Source: a virus. Taken from it: a stretch of DNA of 64,000 nucleotides. This document shows, one piece after another, positions 1-9,983 of the stretch; positions within the stretch are counted from its first letter, which is position 1; each line of letters starts with the position of its first letter. The stretch covers positions 40,300-104,299 of IMG/VR virus record IMGVR_UViG_3300024999_001520; one strand, written 5' to 3'. The translations under genes and the position numbers were made by a program. The notes beneath the pieces are model-generated. The model was not told where the DNA came from. It saw nothing but the letters and a program-made list of their open reading frames with translations, and searched no databases.

Positions 1-2
1 CT

Positions 3-233
3 ACTTCCCGTGAAGTACAACCGGCACTAAGAAAATTAGTACTAGAAAGAGACAACTGGACATGCCAAAAATGCGGAAAAACTGAGGTTGAATTACACTG
101 TCACCACATCGACCCTGTAATCAACAACCCCATAGAATCTGCCGATGTTGCTAACTGCATAACATTTTGTAAAGACTGCCATAAAAAAGCACATAAACTG
201 CCTGGCTGTAATTATTCAGAGTTAAAGTGTTGA
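3..233 (+). CDS. HNH endonuclease, C-terminal part (5' end outside window)
   Basis: The reading frame is open from the window edge to TGA at 231-233 and gives about 76 residues. They contain a CxxC pair (CQKCG), the histidine core LHCHHIDPV, then an asparagine and a second pair, CKDCHKK. This is the treble-clef HNH layout: zinc cysteines around a His-His-Asn nuclease centre. Such free-standing HNH genes in phages usually nick DNA and spread as homing elements. It sits directly upstream of the structural genes, 26 bp before the next start, so it probably invaded the structural module. The start and any N-terminal DNA-binding domain lie outside the window. The HNH call is firm; the homing role is inferred. 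Confidence 0.85.
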   Translation, partial: TSREVQPALRKLVLERDNWTCQKCGKTEVELHCHHIDPVINNPIESADVANCITFCKDCHKKAHKLPGCNYSELKC

Positions 234-259
234 AATTATTATAAAAGGAGAAATTTACC

Positions 260-1240
260 ATGGCCATTCAAATTGATACACAGGATATAGATCAATATCC
301 AGGGACAATAAAAAGAGTAACCGTAGATCAAGCAACTATCACCCCAATCGGGTATGATGGTGATGAACAGTTTGTTATAAAAATATCGACATCAGCTTAT
401 AGCGATAATACTGTTAATACAGCCATTCAGGCGCTATACATAACAGACTTTGATATTGGCTGGTGTAAATCATCTGGTTTAGCGGGTATTAGTGGTAAGT
501 TCGCATTGGATGCTACCCACAATAAATTACGCATAAAAATGGACAACACTTCTGCAGGTGAGGACGGTTCAGGTTATTACACCATTACATTAAATTACGA
601 TGCCGGCGGTTTATCTATTAGTGGGGATGTTGTTGCAGAAGATATTGAGGCTAAAATTAGAGCCATCACTTGTGTTACTGCCGATACAGGCTATCAATTA
701 GCATATAAAAATGCTGCGGTAGAATTTAGAGACGGACGTTTTTGGATAACCTCTGGTACAATAGGTCGTTATTATACAGGGGATTATAGATCTGCAGTAA
801 AAGTAGCTCCTGCAACGTCAAACGACTGCTCTGTGCTTTTAGGTTTTAATCTTTCCATTACAAGTGAGGATATTGCATCTACTACCGTAGGTGAAACGTT
901 ATTAGCCGCCGACTACACTGCTAATACTTCTACAATGACAATAGGTGCCGGAACTGGCGTAAAGAATGGTGATAGCCTAATAATAACAGACGGTAATAAT
1001 TCAGATTACTTTACTGCTATATCTGTGGATATTACAAAAACAGTACTTACTATACCTACTTTGGTTACAAATGGTTTTACTGGCGTAGCACATAATTATA
1101 CAACAGCGTCTGGTACTAAATTACAAGTTTTAAAAGAACAAGATCCTGATAATACACCCACAGCTTGGTGTTCCTCAGTTGATTCAGTTATTAGATACGG
1201 TGTTAAAAATATAATCAATTTGATAGATTATAGTTCATAA
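260..1240 (+). CDS. Virion structural protein with SGT/LGF module
   Basis: This 326-residue beta-rich protein has no signal peptide or membrane segment and is rich in Thr, Ser and Asn. A strong AAGGAG lies 9 bases before the ATG. Residues about 88-195 form a module (NKLRIKMD ... WITSGTIG ... SAVKV ... LLGF) that also occurs in the proteins starting at 9984 and 17713, so it is a recurrent structural building block. The remainder is unrecognised. The next gene starts 3 bases after the stop, which implies translational coupling. I infer a tail, baseplate or fibre component from the module and the neighbours. A specific role cannot be assigned. Confidence 0.6.
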   Translation: MAIQIDTQDIDQYPGTIKRVTVDQATITPIGYDGDEQFVIKISTSAYSDNTVNTAIQALYITDFDIGWCKSSGLAGISGKFALDATHNKLRIKMDNTSAGEDGSGYYTITLNYDAGGLSISGDVVAEDIEAKIRAITCVTADTGYQLAYKNAAVEFRDGRFWITSGTIGRYYTGDYRSAVKVAPATSNDCSVLLGFNLSITSEDIASTTVGETLLAADYTANTSTMTIGAGTGVKNGDSLIITDGNNSDYFTAISVDITKTVLTIPTLVTNGFTGVAHNYTTASGTKLQVLKEQDPDNTPTAWCSSVDSVIRYGVKNIINLIDYSS

Positions 1241-1242
1241 TT

Positions 1243-1740
1243 ATGGCAGAGGTATTTGTAAGACACAGCCTTAATGCTAAAAAAGGAGTAAAATTTAATT
1301 TTACTTTTAAACAGTACACCCTTAAAAACAAAGATGCAGAAGGAGATGCTAAATGGGTATTAGAGGTTGGAACCACTTACCCCGCCGCTAACGGCGGTAA
1401 AGTACCAACAAAAATAGTTTACGGTATCACAGAAAAAACACTAGATGCCGAAATTGAAAAAGCAATAGCTTCTCTTTGTAAATATATAGATTGGACAGAA
1501 TTTGAGCAAGATAAATACGCACCAGAGGTTGTTGATATAACGCCCACTGGTGTTGGTGTATTACCTAACTCGTTAATTTCTTTTAAGATAAAGGATAGTT
1601 TACCTTCTTCTGGTATAGATCTATCATCTATGAAAGTTACACTAAATAACGGCACAGTTGATTTTGATATAACAGATCAAATTAGTATTTCAGGCGATCC
1701 TTATGAATATTTGATTAGTTGGAAAAATCCTTTTAACTAG
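1243..1740 (+). CDS. Small structural protein with C-terminal Ig-like domain
   Basis: The protein has 165 residues. The first about 95 are lysine-rich and unrecognised. From about residue 96 the chain resembles a bacterial Ig-like fold (PEVVDITPTGVGVLPNS, then SSGIDLSSMKVTLNN). The same kind of segment is found near the C-terminus of the protein at 6711 (ALDVPVDTEIEFDLLD ... INSLEFYVNN). It starts 3 bases after the previous stop and is followed, after an AGGAG, by the first of three paralogous fibre-like genes. It is probably a small connector or accessory protein of the same surface structure. The function is unknown. Confidence 0.5.
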   Translation: MAEVFVRHSLNAKKGVKFNFTFKQYTLKNKDAEGDAKWVLEVGTTYPAANGGKVPTKIVYGITEKTLDAEIEKAIASLCKYIDWTEFEQDKYAPEVVDITPTGVGVLPNSLISFKIKDSLPSSGIDLSSMKVTLNNGTVDFDITDQISISGDPYEYLISWKNPFN

Positions 1741-1750
1741 GAGTTTATAG

Positions 1751-3622
1751 ATGGCAGATAATATTAAGTTAAGAAAACCTAATTTTACCACATTAGATGG
1801 TTATTTTTTAACATTTGATGAAGATCAAGATGCATTGCTACAAAAAACTGATGATGGTAATACTGCTTTTTCTTATCCATTAGACACTGTATTAACACAA
1901 ACTATACTTAGCACTGAATACGATGGGCTGTACTTTTGGACTTTGGAATCAAAAGCAGATGGTAGGATAATTAGGCGTTGGCTAATAGATAATTATGTTT
2001 GTAAACTGCAACAAACAATAACTTTAACAAATGACGGCAGTCATACTTATAATGCCAATACTTTTTCTGTCGAACATTATCATACAACGCTAACAGCCTC
2101 TGTAACATCTGGATCTACTGAAATTTATTTAAATGAATATTCTAATACACCAGAAATAATAAACGGTTGTGTTTTATACATTGGCCCTAATTCTAATAAT
2201 GATTATGAGTTAGTTACAGTATCTGGTACTATATTTGGTGGTGTTAGTTTAACTACTCCGCTAGTGTATGGTTATGATTCAAATGATGCTGTGGGATTTA
2301 ATAAATACCTATGGTTACTAAATAACAGTAATGGTGTGGATACCAGTACTGGGGCTTTGTATAAGCTAGACTCACATACAGGGGCTTATATAACTAAATA
2401 CGCTGGCGGACAATATAAAGATATTACAGCATGTACTTTTCATAAGATAAGCGCTTTCTCTGCTTATGGCTCTGTGGATACATTAGCATATATTAAAGGT
2501 ACAAACACTTTATTTGTAAATACTTCCTCAAATTTAGCTATGTTATACGATGCTACTGAGTCTAATGACTCTTTTACAGCAGCCAATGGTTCTGTCCCAG
2601 ATACAGATAAATGGGATGTACTTTTAGGTACCCCAACAATCCAAAGCAATCAATTATACACAAGTACTGCCTCAGGACAAGAAAGTATTATTTCTGATTA
2701 TTATCTAAGAGGTAATTTTGATGTTACTGTTACGGGTTCTTTAAACAGCTATAATACTACTTATTCTGGCGCTAACTACTTTACACATATGTTTGGTTTA
2801 TGGTTTCCAAATGAAACTAATAGATATTGTTATATAGCTAGGGCTAATAATAATGAAACAGCCACCCAATCTGGTATAAATAATTTTAATGTCACATCAT
2901 ATAAAGCCACTAAAAATATAGATTACAGTGTCCCAGCCACATATAGTGGGGGTGGTTTAGTTGATAACTATATGTTTAGAGTTAGTAGGGCTGCGGATAA
3001 TGTAAGTTTCTACTATAAAAAGGGGGTAGAAGATTGGGGTTTTATGGGTACCGTACAAATGTTCGATACCGAATGCAAACTTTTGCTCGGTTTAAAAAAT
3101 ACATTAGGTAGTACAGTAACAGCCGCTTTCGATGACCTGGTTTACAACACAGGGGAATCTGTTTGGTATGTAACCGCGACTAATTTACCCTTTTACGGGT
3201 CTATGGTTATGGAAAACATACAAAGTGATGAAATCACAGTTATCCCCGTATATGATTTAGCAATAGATAATAATAATGTTTATAGATTACAAAATATAGA
3301 GGACGGTGGTGGTAGTATGTCTGGATATAACTACCAATTGTCGCCACTATCCTCGTTCGTAACTTCTATATCGTTGTCCGCATCACCGGCCATAATAGCC
3401 GCCAATAATCTAAGTACGTCGGATATCACCGCCTATGTAAAGGACCAGTTTTTGCAACCTATTGCCGGCAGAAGAGTAACTTTTTCTGAGAACGGAGATG
3501 GTGCTATAACAGCAGGGACACAAATTAATACAGACTCCGATGGTATGGCCCAAACAGTATATAGAGCAGGTGTTGTTGCCAGTGAGGTTACTATAACCGC
3601 TGTTGTTGAACAGACCAATTAA
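1751..3622 (+). CDS. Fibre/adhesin-like protein, propeller-like head plus Big_1 domain (paralogue 1)
   Basis: This 623-residue protein starts at ATG GCA after AGGAG. Residues about 1-270 form a domain shared with the next two genes: IKLRKPNFTTLDGYF near the start, then repeated YDGLYFWTL, YIGPNS, LYKLDS and DTLAYIKG segments, as in a beta-propeller. Residues about 275-475 look like a concanavalin/LamG-type insert (NDSFTAANGSVPDTDKWDV ... AAFDDLVYN). Residues about 535-623 are an invasin-type Ig-like (Big_1) domain (SLSASPAIIAANN ... AYVKDQFLQPIAGRRVTF). No catalytic motif is visible. I infer a surface-exposed receptor-binding or fibre protein. The domain order is read from sequence pattern and not from a search. 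Confidence 0.6.
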   Translation: MADNIKLRKPNFTTLDGYFLTFDEDQDALLQKTDDGNTAFSYPLDTVLTQTILSTEYDGLYFWTLESKADGRIIRRWLIDNYVCKLQQTITLTNDGSHTYNANTFSVEHYHTTLTASVTSGSTEIYLNEYSNTPEIINGCVLYIGPNSNNDYELVTVSGTIFGGVSLTTPLVYGYDSNDAVGFNKYLWLLNNSNGVDTSTGALYKLDSHTGAYITKYAGGQYKDITACTFHKISAFSAYGSVDTLAYIKGTNTLFVNTSSNLAMLYDATESNDSFTAANGSVPDTDKWDVLLGTPTIQSNQLYTSTASGQESIISDYYLRGNFDVTVTGSLNSYNTTYSGANYFTHMFGLWFPNETNRYCYIARANNNETATQSGINNFNVTSYKATKNIDYSVPATYSGGGLVDNYMFRVSRAADNVSFYYKKGVEDWGFMGTVQMFDTECKLLLGLKNTLGSTVTAAFDDLVYNTGESVWYVTATNLPFYGSMVMENIQSDEITVIPVYDLAIDNNNVYRLQNIEDGGGSMSGYNYQLSPLSSFVTSISLSASPAIIAANNLSTSDITAYVKDQFLQPIAGRRVTFSENGDGAITAGTQINTDSDGMAQTVYRAGVVASEVTITAVVEQTN

Positions 3623-3633
3623 AGAGGCCTGTA

Positions 3634-6600
3634 ATGGCATATGAAAACATCAAGTTATCAAAAGCTAACTTTGTAGTAATAGATGGCTATTTCTATTTTT
3701 TAGACTATATAAAAAACAGTTTAATATGTAAAGTAGACGACGGTTCTACCGCTTTTGAGTATCCCACCGATACTATAATAGGTACTGCAGTTAAAAGTTT
3801 ACAGTACGACGGTTATTACTTGTGGTCTTTACAAAACCATCCATCAGGTGGTTTATTATTTAAAAAATGGGCAATTATAAATTTTATATGTGTATTGATA
3901 GATTCTTTTGAATATATAAGCAATACTGTATATACTTATTCCGCGGAAGCTTTTGGAGTAGAGTATTATAAAACATATATAACATCAATAGCCAACACAC
4001 ACACCAATGTTTTATATATAAATGAATATTATGATAGTGTAATAACCGTAGGTACTAAATTAATACTTGGGCCAAATAGCTACCAACAGCGTGAAGAAGT
4101 GGAAGTAGCCACCGTTATAGGCGGGCAAATAACATTAACTGACAGTACACTGTATAAATATAATAATGACGATTTAGTGTGTTTGTGTAATAGCTTTTTT
4201 GTGTTTAATAATTATGATGGTGTAGACCCACTAAAAGGCACTTTATTTAGATTCGATTCTTATTCCGGCCATCTTTTATCTGCTGCAGTTGATTTAGACT
4301 ATAAAGACGTAACTGCAGCCACCTTTTATAGACTTCAAAATGTGCTTCCTGATCATCCTGACGCACATACGCTGGTCTATGTTAAAAATACCAATGCTAA
4401 ATTATTGGATATGTCTAACCTCGTTAATTTAACAGCTGCGTCCAGCTTTAATGATAATTTTAATGGTGTTGACCATTCAGATCCAAACAGCTCTTTATGG
4501 TCTATTACTAATGGTTCCCCAGAAATACTAAATAATATGTTATCTTGTAGTACCTCGGCTAATGGCCATAGTTCTATTGAGTCTAATTATTATTTAATGG
4601 GTGATTTTGAAGTTCAAGTTAGTGGTACTGTTGGAAGTTTAACCACTTTTTCAGGAACACCTGGTTATTTAGAACACTATGTTGAAATAGATAGCTCATC
4701 TAATAATACGTATAATTTTGGTGTGGTTCAGGAAATTAATTATTTAGACACCATATTTAAAGATAATTTTTTATCTGGTGGTGTAAATTGGCAAAATGTA
4801 ACTGGCACCGCCGACTATTCCTTAGGATATCTTAAACAAACCACTGATGGGGCACTAACTAGGACCATAGAAGAAATAGTCTACGGTACTAATTACAATG
4901 TGCTTTTTATGTTTAAAAATGCCGGGCGGGGAATAGGAGATTCAACCTATATTGTAAATCCACTATACATCGACGTTAATAATCGTTTGTCTGTAATTAT
5001 GTATAATTACAGTTCTACTACATATAATGTGGAATTAATTAAAATAATAGGGGGCGGTAGTACTTCCTTATATAAAGATCAAAAATATAATTATTATGAT
5101 TTGTATGGTACTTGGTTTTACGTTAGATTGCTAGTAACTAATGGTAAAATATATTTTAGGGTTTGGATGGCAGGTGTTACTGAGCCTGTTATTTGGGATT
5201 ACATCAGTGATAGTACTGTGGCCTCAAATTTGCCTAGCCAAAGCCGTTTTTATTCTTGGGCACAATACACATCAATAAATGGCACAGGTCTTGATAATGT
5301 ATACATATCAAATTTAGTTACTACTGATGCAACTACTAATGTATTTAATGACGATTTTTCTTTATCTAACGCACAGTGGACAGACACTATACCTACAACT
5401 GTGTATACCGCTGGGTACATGAACCACATCACAGACGGTGCTACATCTATCACTAATGACACTGTTTACTACGGTACAAAGTGGGAAGTATTCTTTAAAT
5501 TTAAGAACCACGGTAGAGGAGTTAATGCTGATCAATACATAGTATCCCCAATTTACTTTGATGCTAATAATAAATTATACGTATATATGAACACTAATTC
5601 ATATTTAACAGGTACTAATTACATTAGTCTAAATAAATCTATTAGCGGTGTAGTAACCACAATATACACCAGTTATAAATATAATTATTATATATATTAC
5701 GGTTATTGGTATAATATACGTATAGCTCGTTCAGACGATTTCATATATTTTAAGGTATGGATAGATGGTAGTTTAGAGCCCACTAATTGGGATTACATAG
5801 GTCCAGCTGCTGGTGCAGATTTGCCAGTAGAGGCTTATTTACAATCGCAAGCCGTGTATACAGGAGATGCTGGTACTGGGTTGGATAACATAAGTATAAA
5901 AACATATGAGGTGGTAGATTATTCTGAGGCACCTTATGAAAATATTTATGCTTATATTAAAACTAATGATACCTTAATTGAAAAAACGCATCTGTACTCT
6001 GGTTTAACTACGTACCCTACTTATTTATTAAAAATAAATAAAAATGGTGCTAATTTGGCTTTTGAGTATAAAACTACTACCTCAGGCATATACAACGATA
6101 CTTGGAATTCATTACATATTGCAACTGACTATGGTAGCCAAGCTACATTAGCTTTGGGTGCGGAAGCTGTTTCTATGATAAATAGTGCTGTTTATTTCGA
6201 TGATTTAATATATACATCTGGCAAAGGCTACGTGGGAGAGTTAACCACAGAACTATTTGGTGTTATGAATATGGACAACGTAAGGGCTGATCAGGTAACT
6301 AATATAGCCATTTATGACTTAGCTATAAATAAGGACACTATGTATAGATTACAATTAGAAGCCACCTATTATGGGGTTGATAATAGTTGGGCTACATACA
6401 ATTACCAAACATCTCCTATAAGACCTTTTGTAGATTTTATATCACTAGGCGCAAACCCGTTAATACTTCCGGCAGATGGTAAAAGCGTTTCCGTAATAAC
6501 TGCCATTGTTCAAGATCAGTACGGTAATGGTATGATTAATAAACCGGTATCATTTACAGATAACAACACCATAGGCTATATAACTACACCACAAGTCTAT

Positions 6601-6702
6601 ACAGATCAATACTATAATACAGGAAAAGCAGTAACAGTTTATAAATCAGGAACTGATGTAACACCTGTAATTATAGAAGGTACAGCCACCCAATATGACT
6701 GA
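3634..6702 (+). CDS. Fibre/adhesin-like protein with duplicated insert (paralogue 2)
   Basis: At 1022 residues this is the largest of the three paralogues. It has the shared N-terminal propeller-like domain (IKLSKANFVVIDGYF ... YDGYYLWSL ... LILGPNS ... DAHTLVYVKN) and the same C-terminal Big_1-type domain (FISLGANPLILPADGKSV ... IVQDQYGNGMINKPVSF). Its middle is expanded by two consecutive copies of an about 190-residue unit (residues about 374-565 and 570-762). Each unit contains NDDF or KDNF, YGT, a glycine-rich GRG, SPIYFD or NPLYID, KYNYY and GTGLDN motifs. It starts 12 bases after the previous stop. I infer a long fibre or adhesin in which the LamG-like unit was duplicated. Confidence 0.6.
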   Translation: MAYENIKLSKANFVVIDGYFYFLDYIKNSLICKVDDGSTAFEYPTDTIIGTAVKSLQYDGYYLWSLQNHPSGGLLFKKWAIINFICVLIDSFEYISNTVYTYSAEAFGVEYYKTYITSIANTHTNVLYINEYYDSVITVGTKLILGPNSYQQREEVEVATVIGGQITLTDSTLYKYNNDDLVCLCNSFFVFNNYDGVDPLKGTLFRFDSYSGHLLSAAVDLDYKDVTAATFYRLQNVLPDHPDAHTLVYVKNTNAKLLDMSNLVNLTAASSFNDNFNGVDHSDPNSSLWSITNGSPEILNNMLSCSTSANGHSSIESNYYLMGDFEVQVSGTVGSLTTFSGTPGYLEHYVEIDSSSNNTYNFGVVQEINYLDTIFKDNFLSGGVNWQNVTGTADYSLGYLKQTTDGALTRTIEEIVYGTNYNVLFMFKNAGRGIGDSTYIVNPLYIDVNNRLSVIMYNYSSTTYNVELIKIIGGGSTSLYKDQKYNYYDLYGTWFYVRLLVTNGKIYFRVWMAGVTEPVIWDYISDSTVASNLPSQSRFYSWAQYTSINGTGLDNVYISNLVTTDATTNVFNDDFSLSNAQWTDTIPTTVYTAGYMNHITDGATSITNDTVYYGTKWEVFFKFKNHGRGVNADQYIVSPIYFDANNKLYVYMNTNSYLTGTNYISLNKSISGVVTTIYTSYKYNYYIYYGYWYNIRIARSDDFIYFKVWIDGSLEPTNWDYIGPAAGADLPVEAYLQSQAVYTGDAGTGLDNISIKTYEVVDYSEAPYENIYAYIKTNDTLIEKTHLYSGLTTYPTYLLKINKNGANLAFEYKTTTSGIYNDTWNSLHIATDYGSQATLALGAEAVSMINSAVYFDDLIYTSGKGYVGELTTELFGVMNMDNVRADQVTNIAIYDLAINKDTMYRLQLEATYYGVDNSWATYNYQTSPIRPFVDFISLGANPLILPADGKSVSVITAIVQDQYGNGMINKPVSFTDNNTIGYITTPQVYTDQYYNTGKAVTVYKSGTDVTPVIIEGTATQYD

Positions 6703-6710
6703 GGCAATTT

Positions 6711-9317
6711 ATGGCTTATGAAAATATAGATTTTAAGTATGGTAACTTTTGTATAGCACCCATCATTAATACTTTTGGCAGTATTGATACCACTAATGCT
6801 GCGGCCGTTCTGCAAATACGTAATTCATCCGGCGCTGTACAAGGAAACTATACTTTAAATCCTACCATACCACAAAATTCCACTGTTGATTCTCTTATTT
6901 ATACAGGGCCTATAAATACTTCAATATTAGCAGATGGTATGCCTTTTTTTACATTACAGCATACTGATGTCTCTAATTGTGTTATAAAGCGATGGGAATT
7001 AAATAATACCTCTAATAGATTAGATTTAGTGCAAACATTAAATATAACAGATAGCGGCTCTGACAATTTTGATTGTTACACAGCGTCTTTGGAACATTAT
7101 ACTACTACGTTTTCTGCCGCCACCGCTTCTGGAACTGGATATATAAATGTATCAAGTACTGCACGTATGGTTGCTGGTGATATACTTTATTTAGGTCCAA
7201 GTAGCCATGCTAATAATATAAACGCTTTTGAACTGGCCTTGGTAACTGCTGTATCAGGTACAAGGGTTGATATAGTACCCACTATATCTGGTGCGCCGAC
7301 ACCTCCCAATAATTATTACAATTCTTCTGATGCTGTAACGTACTATAAAGATATATTACTTTTTAGTAATTTAGGAGAATCAGGGGATGTAACCAAAGGC
7401 ACACTATTTAGATTGGACTCAATTTCAGGAAGTATAATAGATAGACATAGGAGTGGTTTATACAAAGATATTATAGCATCTAGGTATGGTGTGCCTTATA
7501 CTAATACAGTAGCATTTATTAAAGGTAATAACATACTATATGTAGATATAGATGACTTTGAGGTTAAAAAATCACAATCTATATTAAATGTTAAAGCGGA
7601 TGGTATGACATCAATAACCACATATGATATAGAGTTTACAAACACTGTTATATATAGACTACAAAAAGAGACTACTTTAAGAAATGACGATGGTACACAA
7701 TCTGACTACACATGGGCAAACTATAATTATCAACAAGACAGTGTGATACCATATGTGGATTCATTAGCTATGTGGGCGGCACCATCAAGCACGCTACACA
7801 ACCAAGAACAGACAACTATGTATGCATTAGTTAGAGACCAGTATGGCAACGCTTTATCTGGAATAGTGGTGTATTTTGATAAAGTCTCTGGTGATTCGAA
7901 TGGTAACTACGACGATATAAACAAACAAGATACCACGGATAGTAATGGTTTAGCCTCGTTGACCTATACTAGTGGTTGGTATGATCCTAATATTGCGGAT
8001 TCTTGTTGTGATATAATAATTCTAACCACAAAAGTTTCGGGAGCAAGCACTTATACAGGCAGTCAATATGTTTGGGGCATTATGTCCTTGGACTTATTAA
8101 AAAAATATATTCATATGACTTACCCTGGTATAATAACACAGAAGCTTGATACCATTGAAAATAATACCATTTTAAAACAATTAGTAGATCTTTATATAAC
8201 TTATGTTTTAAAGTCTTTGAGCAAATTTTGGTTTCCTGGTGGAGATGGTGATCAGCCATCGCCGCCTGGTAATGCTCCGCTTATAAAACAAATTTTGGAT
8301 TTTACAAGCAAAGCTGACTTTGTGCAAGCGGCTAATTTTGAAAGTGATCTATTGTTAGATCAATTATCTCCTAAAACAGATACATTGCAGCTTAGTCAAA
8401 CTTACATAAGTAGGCACATGTCTTCTGGGCATAAAGATGATGTAACAATAAATCAATTTAGATTTTTAATAGACGCCGTGCCTAAATTCTGGTCAGAGAA
8501 AAATAGTGTTGATACTACAATATGGCTTAGACTGGCACCGTTTGGTTATGATCTTGATGCGGCCACGCTATCTTTTAAAGTCAGAGAAGTATCTTACGCA
8601 GGTGACACAGGACTGGTAGAGTACGCCAACACCGCTAATATAGTAGTAAATACTTACGACGCCGGTAGTGGGCTGCTTGGACTGGATATAACAGTCACAC
8701 CAATAAATTTTTTCCACTCGAACGCAGTTGTTTATGTATTCGTTGTTGTATATGATAAAGCACCAATACCAAATAAGATAATGTTGGATTATTGGTTTAA
8801 AACAATTGCTGACTACAAAGCACCTTTTATCATTAATGAGTACCCCGCCAGAGAAGCGCTAGATGTACCTGTGGATACAGAGATAGAATTTGATTTACTT
8901 GATATTAATGTAGGAGTAGATATAAACAGTTTAGAGTTCTATGTTAATAATAGAAAAAAGCTTCCAATAATAAATACCATCACTCAGGGTTATCATATTA
9001 AGTATATACCAGAGGTAGATTTTCACTTCGGCCAAACAGTAGAAATAACTGTACGTGTTAAAGACGCATCAGACCAAGCTAATTACTTATTTGATACTTA
9101 TCGTTTTTACTGTATAGCTAGTAGCGGTCCTTGGTTTGATTTGGAATCACTCTCTCCCTCCGAGTGTAAATCAGGTGTATTTAGAAAATTAGGTGAGGTG
9201 TCACTTAATGTATATGCAATAGATGACGCTGGAATAGATAGACAAAGTATTACCTTAGATGTAGATAGGCATCGTGTTACTATAACCACCAAGCCTATAT
9301 TACTACGAATAATGTAA
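6711..9317 (+). CDS. Fibre/adhesin-like protein with extended C-terminus (paralogue 3)
   Basis: This 868-residue protein starts 9 bases after paralogue 2. It keeps the shared N-terminal domain (YENIDFKYGNF ... LYLGPSS ... LFRLDS ... NTVAFIKG) but lacks the LamG-like insert, and goes straight to a Big_1 segment at about residues 350-450 (ALVRDQYGNALSGIVVYF). It then adds about 400 residues not found in paralogues 1 and 2. These contain a helical part (LDLLKKYIHMTYPGI) and two Ig-like parts, one resembling the domain at 1243. Because it carries the only unique C-terminus, it may be the anchoring member of the trio. The structural role is inferred from paralogy and position. Confidence 0.6.
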   Translation: MAYENIDFKYGNFCIAPIINTFGSIDTTNAAAVLQIRNSSGAVQGNYTLNPTIPQNSTVDSLIYTGPINTSILADGMPFFTLQHTDVSNCVIKRWELNNTSNRLDLVQTLNITDSGSDNFDCYTASLEHYTTTFSAATASGTGYINVSSTARMVAGDILYLGPSSHANNINAFELALVTAVSGTRVDIVPTISGAPTPPNNYYNSSDAVTYYKDILLFSNLGESGDVTKGTLFRLDSISGSIIDRHRSGLYKDIIASRYGVPYTNTVAFIKGNNILYVDIDDFEVKKSQSILNVKADGMTSITTYDIEFTNTVIYRLQKETTLRNDDGTQSDYTWANYNYQQDSVIPYVDSLAMWAAPSSTLHNQEQTTMYALVRDQYGNALSGIVVYFDKVSGDSNGNYDDINKQDTTDSNGLASLTYTSGWYDPNIADSCCDIIILTTKVSGASTYTGSQYVWGIMSLDLLKKYIHMTYPGIITQKLDTIENNTILKQLVDLYITYVLKSLSKFWFPGGDGDQPSPPGNAPLIKQILDFTSKADFVQAANFESDLLLDQLSPKTDTLQLSQTYISRHMSSGHKDDVTINQFRFLIDAVPKFWSEKNSVDTTIWLRLAPFGYDLDAATLSFKVREVSYAGDTGLVEYANTANIVVNTYDAGSGLLGLDITVTPINFFHSNAVVYVFVVVYDKAPIPNKIMLDYWFKTIADYKAPFIINEYPAREALDVPVDTEIEFDLLDINVGVDINSLEFYVNNRKKLPIINTITQGYHIKYIPEVDFHFGQTVEITVRVKDASDQANYLFDTYRFYCIASSGPWFDLESLSPSECKSGVFRKLGEVSLNVYAIDDAGIDRQSITLDVDRHRVTITTKPILLRIM

Positions 9318-9341
9318 CTATCTAAATAATAGAGGGATTAG

Positions 9342-9956
9342 ATGGCTATAACAATAATGGATTTTGCAATAAGTCTTAATGATTGGGTATATATAGAAGA
9401 CCCCATAGCATTTTCGTCTACTGTTTACGATACTACAACATCAGGCATAAACCCATTAAATACTTATTATATATTTAATGATGTTATTTTGCCTACTAGT
9501 GTATCAGGTCTGGGTGCTGGTTACTATATAATAGAAACATTCCCTCTAAGTGTAAGTGGTGCCGTAGATTTAACATTACATATATCAAACTATGACGCTG
9601 AAGCTTTGGAGGAGAATTATTCCTTTTTGTTTGGGTATCATATTTTATATAAAGATCCTAATAAAGATTGGGGCGCAGACAAGGAGATATTAATATCGGC
9701 AGCAGCAACAAACACCGCTATATGTCCAAATTCAGAAAGAGTCACAACTTACTTTACAACAAAAGAATACGACCACTACGACTTGGCTTCCAGTATAGTT
9801 CCGACAGGCTGGGCAAATCTTGGTGCTGAGATAAAACCGCAAACAATGCAATACTTTTATGGGCATACATATACCGTAACAGTTAGTGGTATAAAGGATT
9901 ATAACGGCAATCAATTGCCTGCATTTAGTTGGTATTTTACGATAATCAGTAATTAA
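9342..9956 (+). CDS. Structural protein with Ig-like (Big_5-type) C-terminus
   Basis: This 204-residue protein starts after AGAGGG. The last about 65 residues resemble SbsA/Big_5 Ig-like domains, which typically end in a track such as YTVTVSGIKDYNGNQLP followed by a W/F-rich strand; that pattern is seen here. The first 100 residues are beta-rich with many aromatic residues and are not recognised. It lies between the paralogous trio and the 517-residue protein, all in one direction with short gaps, so it most likely belongs to the same surface structure. Confidence 0.5.
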   Translation: MAITIMDFAISLNDWVYIEDPIAFSSTVYDTTTSGINPLNTYYIFNDVILPTSVSGLGAGYYIIETFPLSVSGAVDLTLHISNYDAEALEENYSFLFGYHILYKDPNKDWGADKEILISAAATNTAICPNSERVTTYFTTKEYDHYDLASSIVPTGWANLGAEIKPQTMQYFYGHTYTVTVSGIKDYNGNQLPAFSWYFTIISN

Positions 9957-9983
9957 TATGTTAATATTTAAGGAGGAATTAAT

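Noticed and set aside
3-233. Terminase-associated HNH at the window start
   Set aside because: The following genes are tail or fibre-like and no terminase is visible, so a free-standing HNH is the simpler reading, though the upstream side is not seen.
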